In this document: one piece after another, positions 1 to 8,019 of the stretch
Layout: each line of letters opens with the position of its first letter
Position numbering within the stretch: position 1 is the stretch's first letter
Assembly (NCBI RefSeq): GCF_004346225.1
Contig: NZ_SMAJ01000003.1
Location: 310,001-374,000, forward strand
DNA: 64,000 bases
Direction: 5' to 3'
DNA from: Paralcaligenes ureilyticus
GTDB taxonomy: Bacteria; Pseudomonadota; Gammaproteobacteria; Burkholderiales; Burkholderiaceae_B
Translations under genes and position numbers: made by a program
The notes under the pieces: generated by a model
What the model was told of the DNA's origin: nothing
Database searches by the model: none
What the model saw: only the letters and a program-made list of their open reading frames with translations

Positions 1-1529
1 CGAGACAACAAAGGCTTGGCCAGGGCGCTTAGCGAATTGCTGGTCGCGATATACAGGCAATGCGACAGATCGCACTCGGTCATCAGGTAAATATCCTGAT
101 ACCTCCGGGCGTTGCCGGGTTCGAGCAAATCCAGCAGAGCCTCCTGGGGGTCACCTCCGTTGCCGTACGCCGCATGCGCTTTATCCACCTCATCCAGAAT
201 AAAGAGCGGGTTGGCGATCTTTGTTTGCTGGATAAACTCGACCATGCGCGAGGCACGATTGCTCGCCCACCCGCGGGTCACGCCTTTCAGGACCTTGGTG
301 TCGGTCGCACCCGCCAGGTTGATGACCGTGTTGGGTGTTCCGAGTAAATCGCTCAAGCGCTGCGCGAACCGCGTCTTACCCGTCCCCGGGGGACCTACGA
401 GCAGGACCGGAGCCATGCCTAGACGTACCACGCCGTAACGCCGGCGGGCGATCAGATCGCTCATGACCACCGCGATCGCCTCCTCCGCCCACGGGAATTC
501 GTCTGTGAGCGTCGCTCGCAGGTCGTAGAGCTTCGCCAGAGCGGGAAACGTGGTGAACGCCATGGGCTTGCGCAAGACCTCGTACTGTTTGAGGTACTCG
601 GACTCCCCCCGTTCGCTGGAGCTGGGGATGACGCCCGGCACGATCACCACCTGATCCTGGCCCCGGGGGGCGCAGCGTACGGGCGTCCGCGTCGTGCCGA
701 ACGAGACCCGATTCTGCTCCAGGTCGTCCAAGCGCACGTAGACCGCGAGCTGCTGCTCGACCAACGCCGTGCGATAGGCCTCCGGATCCCGCGCGTGCTG
801 GGGCGCGGCCTCGATGAGACGATTCCACAGGGGTTTGATCCAGGCGAGCGCCTCGCGGCGTTGGACGATAGGCAAGACGGACTCGGACAAACGCCGGGTG
901 GGCAGAAGCGTCAGGTAATTGACCACGCAGGCCAAGGCGCACCCAAACGTTTCGGGTCCCCAGCCACTAAAGCGGCGTTGTACGTGGCGTAGCGTCACGC
1001 GTGCGCCCAGGTACCACGCGTGGGCGACCTCGTGGCTGATCCCGCAGAACAGGCGCGACGCCGGTCCCTCGGGTTCCACCAGCCGGGGGAGCGGATCCTC
1101 ATTGAAGTTGAACGCGATCCTTTGACCTTGCCTTGCCAAAAGCATATTAGCCAGCGCCAAGGCACCCTCCACGCTGTTGAGCTGGCGCGCGAGGCGAAAC
1201 CATTCGTGCGGTTGGCTGCTGCCGGCCACACTCTGGGCGGTGGGGAAGCGGTCCTGCACGAACCGTCCTAGTGCCACGGCGGCGGCTGCGCGAACGTGGC
1301 GCGCCTCGTGCCGGTCGGCCACCACCATGAGGGACCGTTTGACCTCCATCAAAGGAGGTGCGCACGGCTCCTGGCTGCGGTAGAGGAGCGTCAAGAAATC
1401 ATCGCCAAAGAAATTCTTCAAAGGCGCGTCGGGCGGGTTCGCCGCGGGTGCGTCTTCGCCCAAAATATGCGCGCACGTTTCGGGGTCGAGAAATTGGGCC
1501 AAATGGGCCGTAAATTCATCGTGGTTCAT
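1..1529 (-). CDS. AAA+ ATPase, Lon-like, 3' end cut by window edge
   Basis: An open frame runs leftward from an ATG at 1529-1527 and is still open at position 1, so at least 509 residues are present. Walker A GPPGTGKT lies at about residues 379-386 and a Walker B (PLFILDEVDK) follows. After that comes a Lon-like stretch (ALLDLLEPGNARRYQD) in the place where Lon ATPases describe the peptide-binding loop, then a sensor-1 region (LYIATSN). This places it with the Lon-type AAA+ group; whether a protease domain follows lies outside the window. The first 350 residues are unfamiliar and not the usual Lon N-domain. They hold two HExxH matches (HEARH 74-78, HEVAH 166-170), the second in a hydrophobic helix-like context, which may or may not be a metallopeptidase site. 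It lies 25 bases behind the 128-residue gene on the same strand, so the two probably form an operon. Confidence 0.85.
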   Translation of the reverse strand, partial: MNHDEFTAHLAQFLDPETCAHILGEDAPAANPPDAPLKNFFGDDFLTLLYRSQEPCAPPLMEVKRSLMVVADRHEARHVRAAAAVALGRFVQDRFPTAQSVAGSSQPHEWFRLARQLNSVEGALALANMLLARQGQRIAFNFNEDPLPRLVEPEGPASRLFCGISHEVAHAWYLGARVTLRHVQRRFSGWGPETFGCALACVVNYLTLLPTRRLSESVLPIVQRREALAWIKPLWNRLIEAAPQHARDPEAYRTALVEQQLAVYVRLDDLEQNRVSFGTTRTPVRCAPRGQDQVVIVPGVIPSSSERGESEYLKQYEVLRKPMAFTTFPALAKLYDLRATLTDEFPWAEEAIAVVMSDLIARRRYGVVRLGMAPVLLVGPPGTGKTRFAQRLSDLLGTPNTVINLAGATDTKVLKGVTRGWASNRASRMVEFIQQTKIANPLFILDEVDKAHAAYGNGGDPQEALLDLLEPGNARRYQDIYLMTECDLSHCLYIATSNSLSALAKPLLS

Positions 1530-1554
1530 GATGATGCTTTCCATTCATCTTTCG

Positions 1555-1941
1555 TTATGGGTCGGTACGGCATGCGGAGCAGAGGGTGCTTAACCAACCG
1601 CCGCTGTCCTCTACGGCGCTGCGGCGTCCACACCGTTCGCAGACGTGGGCACAGGTGGCCGCCGCCAAGTCGACCGCTTCTCGCAATTCGGCGGCCGTTT
1701 CGTCGTCCGCGCCATGAAGTTCGTAATAAAAGCGCAAGCCGCCAAACTTCTCTTTGACTTGCCGAACCTCGATCGACGCGCCTGGAGTGTCTTGCAGGAT
1801 CGTGTCCAGACGCGCGCAAAGCATGGCGATAATCTGGCTCCAGCCATCGCCAAGCTCAAAGCCCCAGGGCAGAGGGCCCTTGGGAAAGAGGCGTGGATAG
1901 GTGGTAGGTAAAGCGTCCAGACGAGCACGGGCCTCGGACAT
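1555..1941 (-). CDS. hypothetical protein with C-terminal zinc-ribbon-like Cys pairs
   Basis: A 128-residue protein I do not recognise by function. The N-terminal part is acidic and helical (MSEARARLDALPTTYP). A middle part, VKEKFGGLRFYYELHG, reads like an amphipathic strand/helix unit. The C-terminus carries CERCGR and CSAC about 20 residues apart, a spacing that fits a small zinc ribbon. The ATG follows a GGAGA-like site. It is upstream of, and on the same strand as, the Lon-like AAA+ gene with a 25-base gap, so it may be an adaptor or substrate-recognition partner; that is inference only. It sits downstream of the hairpin leader at 2100-2237. Confidence 0.7.
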   Translation of the reverse strand: MSEARARLDALPTTYPRLFPKGPLPWGFELGDGWSQIIAMLCARLDTILQDTPGASIEVRQVKEKFGGLRFYYELHGADDETAAELREAVDLAAATCAHVCERCGRRSAVEDSGGWLSTLCSACRTDP

Positions 1942-2099
1942 GATGTTCTCCGATTTGAAAACGAAAAGGGACAGAAACAGGCGACCGTGATCAGGCGGCC
2001 TGGGAAAGCGTTATTGAGGCGGCATTCGCCAACGTAACGAGGTGAAGGTGGATCGCATAAAAACTCCGATTATTTTTAATAGAGACGACGCTTCTAATG

Positions 2100-2130
2100 C
2101 AAGAAGCCCCGCTGGGAGCGGGGCTTCTTG
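2100..2130 (-). promoter_or_regulatory. 14-bp perfect hairpin, attenuator-like
   Basis: Bases 2100-2113 (CAAGAAGCCCCGCT) pair perfectly with 2117-2130, leaving a 3-base loop. A second perfect 8-bp palindrome (ATCACCGC, 4-base loop, GCGGTGAT) lies at 2179-2198. Read on the minus strand the pair sits between a possible 27-codon leader peptide and the operon 1941-1. The strong hairpin is not followed by a clear U run in either direction, so it is not a textbook intrinsic terminator. An attenuator or an RNA-stability element is possible. Confidence 0.55.
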
Positions 2131-2153
2131 ACGGCCTACCAAAAATAGTAGCG

Positions 2154-2237
2154 TCAGATCCCCGCGCGCACGGACGCTATCACCGCGATAGCGGTGATCG
2201 TCATGGTGATAGGTGGATTGAGCCAGTAGCGATTCAT
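2154..2237 (-). CDS. possible 27-residue leader peptide
   Basis: A short frame, ATG at 2237-2235 and TGA at 2156-2154, encodes 27 residues whose second half (MTITAIAVIASVRAGI) is rich in Ile, Val, Ala and Thr. The stop is 24 bases before the strong hairpin at 2130-2100, the geometry of amino-acid attenuators. Part of the Ile/Ala/Val run is the coding reflection of the palindrome at 2179-2198, so the composition may be accidental. No amino-acid biosynthesis gene lies downstream; the next genes are the zinc-ribbon-like protein and the AAA+ ATPase. A further 15-codon frame starts at 2060 (minus). Confidence 0.3.
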   Translation of the reverse strand: MNRYWLNPPITMTITAIAVIASVRAGI

Positions 2238-2617
2238 GATGGGTCTCGATGAAGGGGTGAAGCGACGTTGAGAACACTTTCTCTACGCATGCTTATAGCC
2301 TATCAAAGAGCGGAGCATGCGCGCAAGCGAAAATCGACAAAGGCGGTAGAAAAAAATGAAACTGTCGTATAAAAACACGTGTAAGTATTTGAATTGATGG
2401 ACTATTCATCCCGTAAAAGCTCACCTTTCATCCTGTAGAGGCTCACCGGTAGCGAGTCAGAAAGCCTGATACTGAGGCTGTCAGAGCTTGCGCGTCCACG
2501 CCCGGCCGTCGGTATCTACACATAGGCGACAGCCGTGGCAACGGGCCTAAACGGTTCAGTGTGCCTGAATGGTTGTTTTCTCATCGACACCGAACGCGAC
2601 CGCGTTCTGAGGTGAGT
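2238..2617. other. intergenic stretch, no gene seen
   Basis: About 380 bases between the leader of the leftward operon and the end of the 149-residue gene. It holds a near-direct repeat of 'aaagctcacc' and 'gaggctcacc' (2417-2446) and AT-rich stretches that could carry the promoter for the leftward operon. No convincing coding frame, RNA or terminator was seen. Confidence 0.4.
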
Positions 2618-3067
2618 TCAGACCGGGTCGGCTTTAAAGACTTGGGCCCATGGCTCAAGTGGCTCCTTTCCAACGTCGATAGCTTTATCCAAATACGTTG
2701 TGCCATCTTCAGTGAAATAGGTCACGAAACAATGCTGTTGGCCAGGATCGTTGGCCGTCCAAATTTCTCTAAGGTTGCTAAGCTGCCAGCCCAATTCAGC
2801 TTTTAATCCACCATCCTTCAACATCGCGATTTGAAAGATCTTCCCATGTGTGTCTTGTTTTATATAGTCGCAAAGTTCCATCAAATCCGATAATGTCCAG
2901 ACCAAATCCGTTCGTTTCGACACACCCTGGAGATTTGTCGCTTGATAACTCACCAAAAAATATGGACAGTTTAAGTGCAGGCTAACAAGGCTCCACCCCT
3001 GGTGCGCTGATGTTAGCAAGGGATGATTGTGGCTATTTATTCTATTGAGTTCGTGAGTAGTAAACAT
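2618..3067 (-). CDS. hypothetical protein, 149 residues
   Basis: Unrecognised. The protein is soluble, with alternating strand-like and helical segments (CPYFLVSYQATNL, WTLSDLMELCDYIKQD, HCFVTYFTEDGTTYLDKA). There is no signal peptide or membrane segment. Codon use is more AT-rich than in the defence genes to the right, suggesting separate acquisition. Its start lies 33 bases from the left end of the IS66 element. Before that insertion it would have faced the Xre gene at 5886 across a short divergent intergenic region, so the Xre protein could have been its regulator; this is inference. Confidence 0.6.
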   Translation of the reverse strand: MFTTHELNRINSHNHPLLTSAHQGWSLVSLHLNCPYFLVSYQATNLQGVSKRTDLVWTLSDLMELCDYIKQDTHGKIFQIAMLKDGGLKAELGWQLSNLREIWTANDPGQQHCFVTYFTEDGTTYLDKAIDVGKEPLEPWAQVFKADPV

Positions 3068-3091
3068 GATAGGCGATCGGTCAGCTTATAA

Positions 3092-3099
3092 ATGAATAC
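3092..3099. repeat. 8-bp target site duplication, left copy
   Basis: ATGAATAC immediately precedes the IS66 left end. The identical octamer follows the right end at 5816-5823. Eight bases is the usual IS66 duplication length, and the perfect match means the insertion is recent or undisturbed. Confidence 0.95.
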
Positions 3100-3180
3100 G
3101 TAAGCGTCATGTGAAGGCCGCCTAGTCGCGGCGTTTGAAACAGTTCAAAGTGGTGCCCACCAAAAGTAATGGGGATCACT

Positions 3181-3582
3181 ATGTCTACAAGTGAAGTGGG
3201 GGTTTCAAACCGCAAGGGTCGGCCCAATTATCCGCGCGCTTACAAACGCGAAGTGGCGATGGCTGCGTGTACGCCTGATGTCTCGGTAGCCAAAGTGGCC
3301 TTGGCCCATGGACTGAACACCAATATGGTGTTCAAGTGGCGTCGGGAACTTCGTGCCGGAGTGTTCGGCGACACCGAAGGCTGCGCGCTGATGCCGGTAA
3401 CGCCACCACCGATCCAAGCGGCGCTATCGGGCACCGATCAGGCCAGGCCGGAACCCGACGACACAGCGTTGGAGATGGGCGGGCGCATCGAGATCGAACT
3501 GAATGGGGCACGTGTGCGTTTGCACGGCAAGGTCGATCCCATCCAGCTGCGTCTGGTATTGCGCTGCCTGATGCCGGTATGA
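3181..3582 (+). CDS. tnpA: IS66 TnpA, helix-turn-helix protein
   Basis: A 133-residue accessory protein of the IS66 transposition machinery. The N-terminal part (YPRAYKREVAMAAC, then SVAKVALAHGLNTNMVFKWR) is the helix-turn-helix found in IS66/IS3-type OrfA proteins. The start at 3181 was chosen over the in-frame ATG at 3169 because a GGGGATC tract lies six bases before it. Its TGA overlaps the tnpB ATG (ATGA at 3579-3582), so the two are translationally coupled. Confidence 0.93.
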   Translation: MSTSEVGVSNRKGRPNYPRAYKREVAMAACTPDVSVAKVALAHGLNTNMVFKWRRELRAGVFGDTEGCALMPVTPPPIQAALSGTDQARPEPDDTALEMGGRIEIELNGARVRLHGKVDPIQLRLVLRCLMPV

Positions 3583-3926
3583 TTGCGCCGCCTTCTGGTA
3601 CACGCATCTGGCTGGCCGCCGGGGTAACAGACATGCGTCGCGGCATGAATGGCTTGGCTGCGCTCATTCAAACAACGCTGGAGCACGATCCGTTCTCGGG
3701 CCATGTCTTTATCTTCCGTGGTCGGCGGGGTGATCTGGTGAAACTGTTGTGGTGGAGCGGTGACGGGATGAACCTATACGCCAAGCGCTTGGAGCGTGGT
3801 CGCTTCGTCTGGCCACAGGCTCAAGACGGTAGCGTGCATCTGAGCGGCGCACAATTATCGATGCTGCTCGAAGGCATTGACTGGCGCCGCCCCGAGCGCA
3901 CCTGGCAGCCGACATGCGCGGCGTAA
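3579..3926 (+). CDS. tnpB: IS66 TnpB (IS66 Orf2 family)
   Basis: A 115-residue protein. The conserved core of the family is visible: an N-terminal TRIWLAAGVTDMRRGMNGL, then VFIFRGRRGDLVKLLWW and WSGDGMNLYAKRLERGRF. TnpB is required for IS66 transposition, but its biochemical role is not settled. The start overlaps the tnpA stop by four bases. The frame is open upstream of 3579, but only this start gives the family N-terminus. Confidence 0.95.
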   Translation: MIAPPSGTRIWLAAGVTDMRRGMNGLAALIQTTLEHDPFSGHVFIFRGRRGDLVKLLWWSGDGMNLYAKRLERGRFVWPQAQDGSVHLSGAQLSMLLEGIDWRRPERTWQPTCAA

Positions 3927-3983
3927 ACCGAGGGTCAGCAAAAACTATTTGCAGGATAGCGGCCTTACTTTATACTGGCGCGC

Positions 3984-5528
3984 ATGCCCGCCAACGCCCT
4001 ACCTAACGACATCGATACGCTCAAGCGCATGCTGGTCTCGCGCGATGAGACCATCGCGAAGTTGCTGGCAGAAATTGCACGTCTGAAGCGCTGGCAATAC
4101 GGCCGCTCCTCGGAGCGCATGAGCGAGCTGATGAATCAGTTGCAGCTGGCGCTGGGTGATCTGCCCAAGGTTGCTGACGAACAGGTGGCTCCCATCGTGG
4201 CGTCGGCTGACGCAGACGCCACCGCGGGTCGGCTCAGAGATAATGTCACTGCCCTGCGTCGCACACCACGTGCCTTCCCCACGCACCTGCCGCGAGAAAC
4301 GATTGTCCATGCGCCCACAAACTGCGGGTGCCCACACTGTGGCGGTCAGCTGCGCGTGCTGGGTGAGGACATCAGTGAAACGCTCGATTACGTGCCGGGC
4401 TACTTCAAGGTACACCGACATGTACGGCCCAGGCTGGCCTGTCGAGCTTGCTCTCACATCGCACAGGCGCCGGCGCCTTCGCGCCCGATCACACGTGGCA
4501 TGGCCGATGCCGGCTTACTTGCCCAGGTGGTCGTGGCCAAGTATGCCGATCACACGCCGCTGTACCGACAAGAACACATTTATCGTCGTGCAGGCGTTCA
4601 GTTAGAGCGGGCGACGCTGGCCGCTTGGGTACGTGAAACCAGCCGCCTGCTTGAGCCCTTGAGCGATGCGCTTGGCCGTTATGTGCGCCAAGCGGACAAG
4701 ATTCACACAGACGATACGCCCGTGCCGGTACTTGATCCGGGGCGGGGCAAAACTCGCACGGGGCGGCTGTGGACCTATGTGCGTGATGATCGACCGGCAG
4801 GCAGTCGCGCTCCGCCTGCGGTCTGGTATCAGTACTCGCCGGATCGCAAAAGCGAGCGGCCACAAAAACATCTGCAAGGCTTTAGCGGCATTCTGCAAGC
4901 GGACGCCTATAGTGGCTATGGTGCGCTGTACCGCGCGGGTCAAATCGTCGAGGCCGGCTGCTGGGCGCACGCTCGACGCAAATTCTACGACCTGTTTAAG
5001 CTGGAGCAATCGCCTACCGCTCAAGAGGCGTTAGCCCGCATCGGCGCACTCTACGCCATCGAGCGTGATATCCGGGGTTGTGCGGTGCCGCTTCGCCAAT
5101 CGGTGCGCCAGCGGCAGGCGGCGCCGTTGCTGACCAGCCTGAAAGCCTGGCTGGAGTGCATATTAATGAAAGTCTCGGCCAAGTCAGAGCTGGCCAAGGC
5201 CATCAAGTACGCATTAGGCCATTGGACAGCACTGACCCGTTATTGCGATGACGGGCGTATCGAAATCGACAACAATACGGCCGAGCGCTCGATTCGCCCC
5301 TTGGTCATTGGTCGACGCAATTACTTATTTGCCGGCTCTGATGGTGGCGGGCGTAGCGCGGCGGTAATCTATAGCTTGATCGGTACGGCGCGGCTCAATG
5401 ACGTGGAACCTTACGCCTATCTGCGCGCGGTGTTCGAGCGCATCGCCGACCACCCCATCAATCAAATTGACGAGCTATTGCCATGGCATCTGGACCTGCA
5501 AAACGACACACTACCAAAGGCGGCGTAA
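3984..5528 (+). CDS. tnpC: IS66 TnpC transposase
   Basis: The 514-residue DDE transposase of the element. In order: an N-terminal helical leader (DIDTLKRMLVSRDETIAKLL), a basic segment KRWQYGRSSERMS, a zinc-finger-like part (CGCPHCGGQL and CRAC), then the catalytic core. The DDE residues are visible in KIHTDDTPVPVL, LQADAYSGYGALY and DNNTAERSIRPL. The length is normal for the family and there is no frameshift, so the element is probably active. Confidence 0.96.
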   Translation: MPANALPNDIDTLKRMLVSRDETIAKLLAEIARLKRWQYGRSSERMSELMNQLQLALGDLPKVADEQVAPIVASADADATAGRLRDNVTALRRTPRAFPTHLPRETIVHAPTNCGCPHCGGQLRVLGEDISETLDYVPGYFKVHRHVRPRLACRACSHIAQAPAPSRPITRGMADAGLLAQVVVAKYADHTPLYRQEHIYRRAGVQLERATLAAWVRETSRLLEPLSDALGRYVRQADKIHTDDTPVPVLDPGRGKTRTGRLWTYVRDDRPAGSRAPPAVWYQYSPDRKSERPQKHLQGFSGILQADAYSGYGALYRAGQIVEAGCWAHARRKFYDLFKLEQSPTAQEALARIGALYAIERDIRGCAVPLRQSVRQRQAAPLLTSLKAWLECILMKVSAKSELAKAIKYALGHWTALTRYCDDGRIEIDNNTAERSIRPLVIGRRNYLFAGSDGGGRSAAVIYSLIGTARLNDVEPYAYLRAVFERIADHPINQIDELLPWHLDLQNDTLPKAA

Positions 5529-5776
5529 CCGTCTCTGATCACCCTCATATCGAAGCGCTCGTCAATGGTGATGGCCATATCATGATCGGCGCCATCAAGC
5601 CGGTTCGCAATGCGGCGGTGGCCTATGATGGACGCCAGGCCGTGGCGATGCTGCGTTGCCAGACGGATGAAACCCTGACCTCGATCTTAAAACGTTTAGA
5701 TGCGGCCATTGCCACCGCACAGGCCAGCGGTGAGCGAGTCGATGAGTGGAATCAGCCTGGCGCCAAGTGGGCCTGA
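5483..5776 (+). CDS. IS66 accessory small ORF
   Basis: A 97-residue frame overlapping the last 46 bases of tnpC and ending 39 bases before the right terminal repeat. The protein (HPHIEALVNGDGHIMIGAI, then RRLDAAIATAQASGE-like C-terminus) resembles the small fourth frame present in many IS66 elements. Its function is unknown. The ATG at 5483 is used here; translation may start a little later. Confidence 0.75.
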   Translation: MASGPAKRHTTKGGVTVSDHPHIEALVNGDGHIMIGAIKPVRNAAVAYDGRQAVAMLRCQTDETLTSILKRLDAAIATAQASGERVDEWNQPGAKWA

Positions 5777-5815
5777 ATAATTCGGCCGTCAAGACGGCCT
5801 TCGAATGACGCTTAC

Positions 5816-5823
5816 ATGAATAC
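5816..5823. repeat. 8-bp target site duplication, right copy
   Basis: ATGAATAC, identical to 3092-3099, directly after the right inverted repeat of the IS66 element. Confidence 0.95.
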
Positions 5824-5885
5824 TATAGATTGTAGTTCTAAAGTAGTCGTTTCGAGTACACGTTGTCTCCAACAGGGAGGCGATG

Positions 5886-6164
5886 ATGGATTTACGTACC
5901 GGATTTGGGCTGGCTTTACGGCAAGTTCGAACACAGAAAGAGCTAACACAGGAAGATTTCTCGAACGTATCGAGCCGAACGTACCTGAGCACGCTCGAGC
6001 GAGGACTAAAATCGCCGACGATCGACAAGGTTGATGCCTTGGCTGACGTATTGGATGTTCATCCGCTTACCCTCCTTGCGCTTGCCTACTCGAGAACCCA
6101 GGGCATTAAGCTAACCCAATTACTCGCGAACGTATTAATAGAAGCGGAGCCGTTTGACGGCTGA
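5886..6164 (+). CDS. Xre-family transcriptional regulator
   Basis: A 92-residue Cro/CI-type helix-turn-helix protein. The helices read FGLALRQVRTQKELTQEDFS, then SRTYLSTLERGLKSPTIDKV and DALADVLDVHPLTLLALAYS, the standard HTH_3 pattern. The start at 5886 sits five bases after GGGAGG; the ATG at 5883 would be only two bases away. It is a DNA-binding domain with a short tail and no ligand domain. The IS66 element lies just upstream and may have separated it from its original promoter or divergent target. Its own operator is not visible. Confidence 0.88.
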   Translation: MDLRTGFGLALRQVRTQKELTQEDFSNVSSRTYLSTLERGLKSPTIDKVDALADVLDVHPLTLLALAYSRTQGIKLTQLLANVLIEAEPFDG

Positions 6165-6840
6165 TAGGGCGGTGTAGCCGATTGGCCTTAACCGGTAGCT
6201 GCGGAGATGTCAGGCCGCGACCATAGGGCTGGACGCGCGCCGTAGTTTTGGGGATTTAGGAAATTCCCGGGATTCCAGGAATTGGTAGGCCCGTAAATTG
6301 AAATACCCAATAAAAGAGCAGAGAGATGGCAATGGTTGCCGAAGGCGAAAGCCTTGCGGCGCGGGCCAACGTCCGTCTGAGAAAAGAGGGTGTCGCAGGT
6401 AAATCGCGCGTGGCGGATAAATTTCTCTCGGGCAAAACCACGGAGTGCCAGATCCAGGATATGGCTGACGCCTTCCAAACTGATCTGGTGGTTCTGGAAC
6501 CCATGCCCGGCCGATCCCCTGGGGAGGGCAAACGTAGTGCGCAGGCCGGGAACGAAGAGAAGGCCAGAGGCATCAGGGATCAAATCCGGATGGCCGCGAC
6601 TCGGCACGAGGCGCGGGGCAACGCCTGCGAGCCCGACGGCGACAGCCGGAACGCGGTGAAGCCAATCTGTCCACGAAGCACCGAAGCCGGCCGCCTGCAA
6701 ACAGCAACCTCGTTCTGCTGCTTCGGCCATCGCGCATGGTGTCCTCAACTGTCACCTTCACAATTTAACGAAAACATGAGACAATAGAGTCGTCCATTTT
6801 TATAGTTTATAAAGTAAATTAAAATCAATGAGTTATATGT
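6165..6840. other. 676-bp gap with two opposing unsupported frames
   Basis: A frame of 153 codons runs rightward (6326-6787) and one of 186 codons runs leftward (6188-6748), overlapping almost completely. The rightward one follows a weak GAGAG, but its product is arginine-rich and low in pattern. The leftward one is rich in Gly, Pro and Arg. I recognise neither, so one may be a decayed gene. The last 85 bases (6758-6840) turn sharply AT-rich and probably hold the promoter of the ietA operon. Confidence 0.4.
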
Positions 6841-8019
6841 ATGTTGGACGAAATGAATGAATTTCAAACTGATTTAGCCCAGGTAATCCGACTGGCGCTC
6901 GCTGAGCAAACCGAGGACGTTCGGCTGTTCGTGGCTAGGCTCGTGCGCAAGTACCGCAACACTGATCCTGAGCTGGCTGAACAGATGGATCTCTACTTGC
7001 GCGCGAAGAAGATGCATCGAACGAGCGCGCCTATGCGCAAGGCCGCACAGCCGGCGATGCCCGAACAGGTATTGCCGGTGGATGACGAGTCGCGGCTTTC
7101 GCTGCTGAAGGTCTTCAAGGATGCGCCGGATAGGGAGCAGCCGTTGTTATCCGTAGACCTTGAAGAGACGTTGAGCCAATTGATTCAGGAGCGACGCCAG
7201 ACGGAGCGCCTAGCGTCGATGGGGCTGAGCCCGACGCGTTCCGCAATCTTCGTCGGGCCACCGGGTGTTGGTAAGACGTTGACCGCGCGCTGGCTCGCTG
7301 CACAGCTCGGGGTGCCGTTGTACGTGCTTGACCTGACGGCGGTCATGAGCAGCCTGCTCGGTCGCAGCGGCAGCAATCTGCGCACCGCGCTTGATTTCGC
7401 GAAACGCATTCCCTGCGTGCTGCTGCTGGATGAAATCGATGCTATCGCCAAACGTCGCAGTGACGATACTGATGTCGGCGAATTGAAGCGCCTGGTGACC
7501 GTCATCATGCAAGAAGTCGATGAGTGGCCAGCCACCGGCCTGCTGCTTGCCGCTACCAACCATCCAGAACTGATTGATCCGGCGTTGTGGCGCCGGTTCG
7601 ATCTGGTGATCGATTTCAAAGCACCGGAGATGCCGGCCGTCAAGGCAGCGATCAAGCGTTTTCTGGGGCCGGACTACGCGCTGTTCGGTCGCTGGATCGA
7701 CATCCTTACCTTAGCCTTCAATGGCGAGTCGTTCAGCGACATCGAGCGAGAGCTTCAGCGTTTCCGTCGTGCGGTGGCGCTGGGTACTGCCTCGGATGCT
7801 GACCTGATCGAAGAGTTCATCAAATCGCGTGCGCTCTCTCTGGATCGACAAGCCCGCATCGACCTAGCGGTGCTGCTGGCCAAGCAGACCCGGCTGTCTC
7901 AGCACACCATCTCCGACATCACCGGAGTGAGCCGCGACACCATCCGAAAGTACACAAACGAGCAACCGTCCGCAGCAAAAAAAACTCGAAAAGGAAACCT
8001 GACGCATGAGTCAAACTAA
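6841..8019 (+). CDS. ietA: IetA-like AAA+ ATPase
   Basis: A 392-residue AAA+ ATPase. The N-terminal 130 residues are helical and charged. Walker A is GPPGVGKT (139-146), Walker B LLLDEID (194-200), sensor 1 is in AATNHPE (about 240) and an arginine-finger motif WRRFD follows. The C-terminal 35 residues (LSQHTISDITGVSRDTIRKY) look like a helix-turn-helix. The next gene is a subtilase overlapping it by 14 bases. An AAA+ ATPase paired with an S8 peptidase is the IetAS arrangement, first described as a plasmid stability pair and later listed among antiphage systems. The probable role is to remodel substrates for, or to restrain, the protease. The AT-rich region just upstream is the likely promoter. 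Confidence 0.85.
   Translation: MLDEMNEFQTDLAQVIRLALAEQTEDVRLFVARLVRKYRNTDPELAEQMDLYLRAKKMHRTSAPMRKAAQPAMPEQVLPVDDESRLSLLKVFKDAPDREQPLLSVDLEETLSQLIQERRQTERLASMGLSPTRSAIFVGPPGVGKTLTARWLAAQLGVPLYVLDLTAVMSSLLGRSGSNLRTALDFAKRIPCVLLLDEIDAIAKRRSDDTDVGELKRLVTVIMQEVDEWPATGLLLAATNHPELIDPALWRRFDLVIDFKAPEMPAVKAAIKRFLGPDYALFGRWIDILTLAFNGESFSDIERELQRFRRAVALGTASDADLIEEFIKSRALSLDRQARIDLAVLLAKQTRLSQHTISDITGVSRDTIRKYTNEQPSAAKKTRKGNLTHESN

Larger units (their letters stand above)
3100..5815 (+). mobile_element. complete IS66-family insertion sequence (2716 bp)
   Basis: Terminal inverted repeats start GTAAGCGTCAT. The left end (3100-3127) and the reverse complement of the right end (5788-5815) agree at 23 of 28 positions. 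An 8-bp direct duplication, ATGAATAC, flanks both ends. Inside are tnpA, tnpB, tnpC and a small accessory frame, all intact, in the standard IS66 order. The element sits in the divergent intergenic region between the 149-residue gene and the Xre regulator and breaks no recognisable frame. Confidence 0.96.

Noticed and set aside
6188-6748. 186-codon leftward frame
   Set aside because: Overlaps an opposing frame almost entirely, no ribosome site, no recognisable domain; kept only as a gap note.
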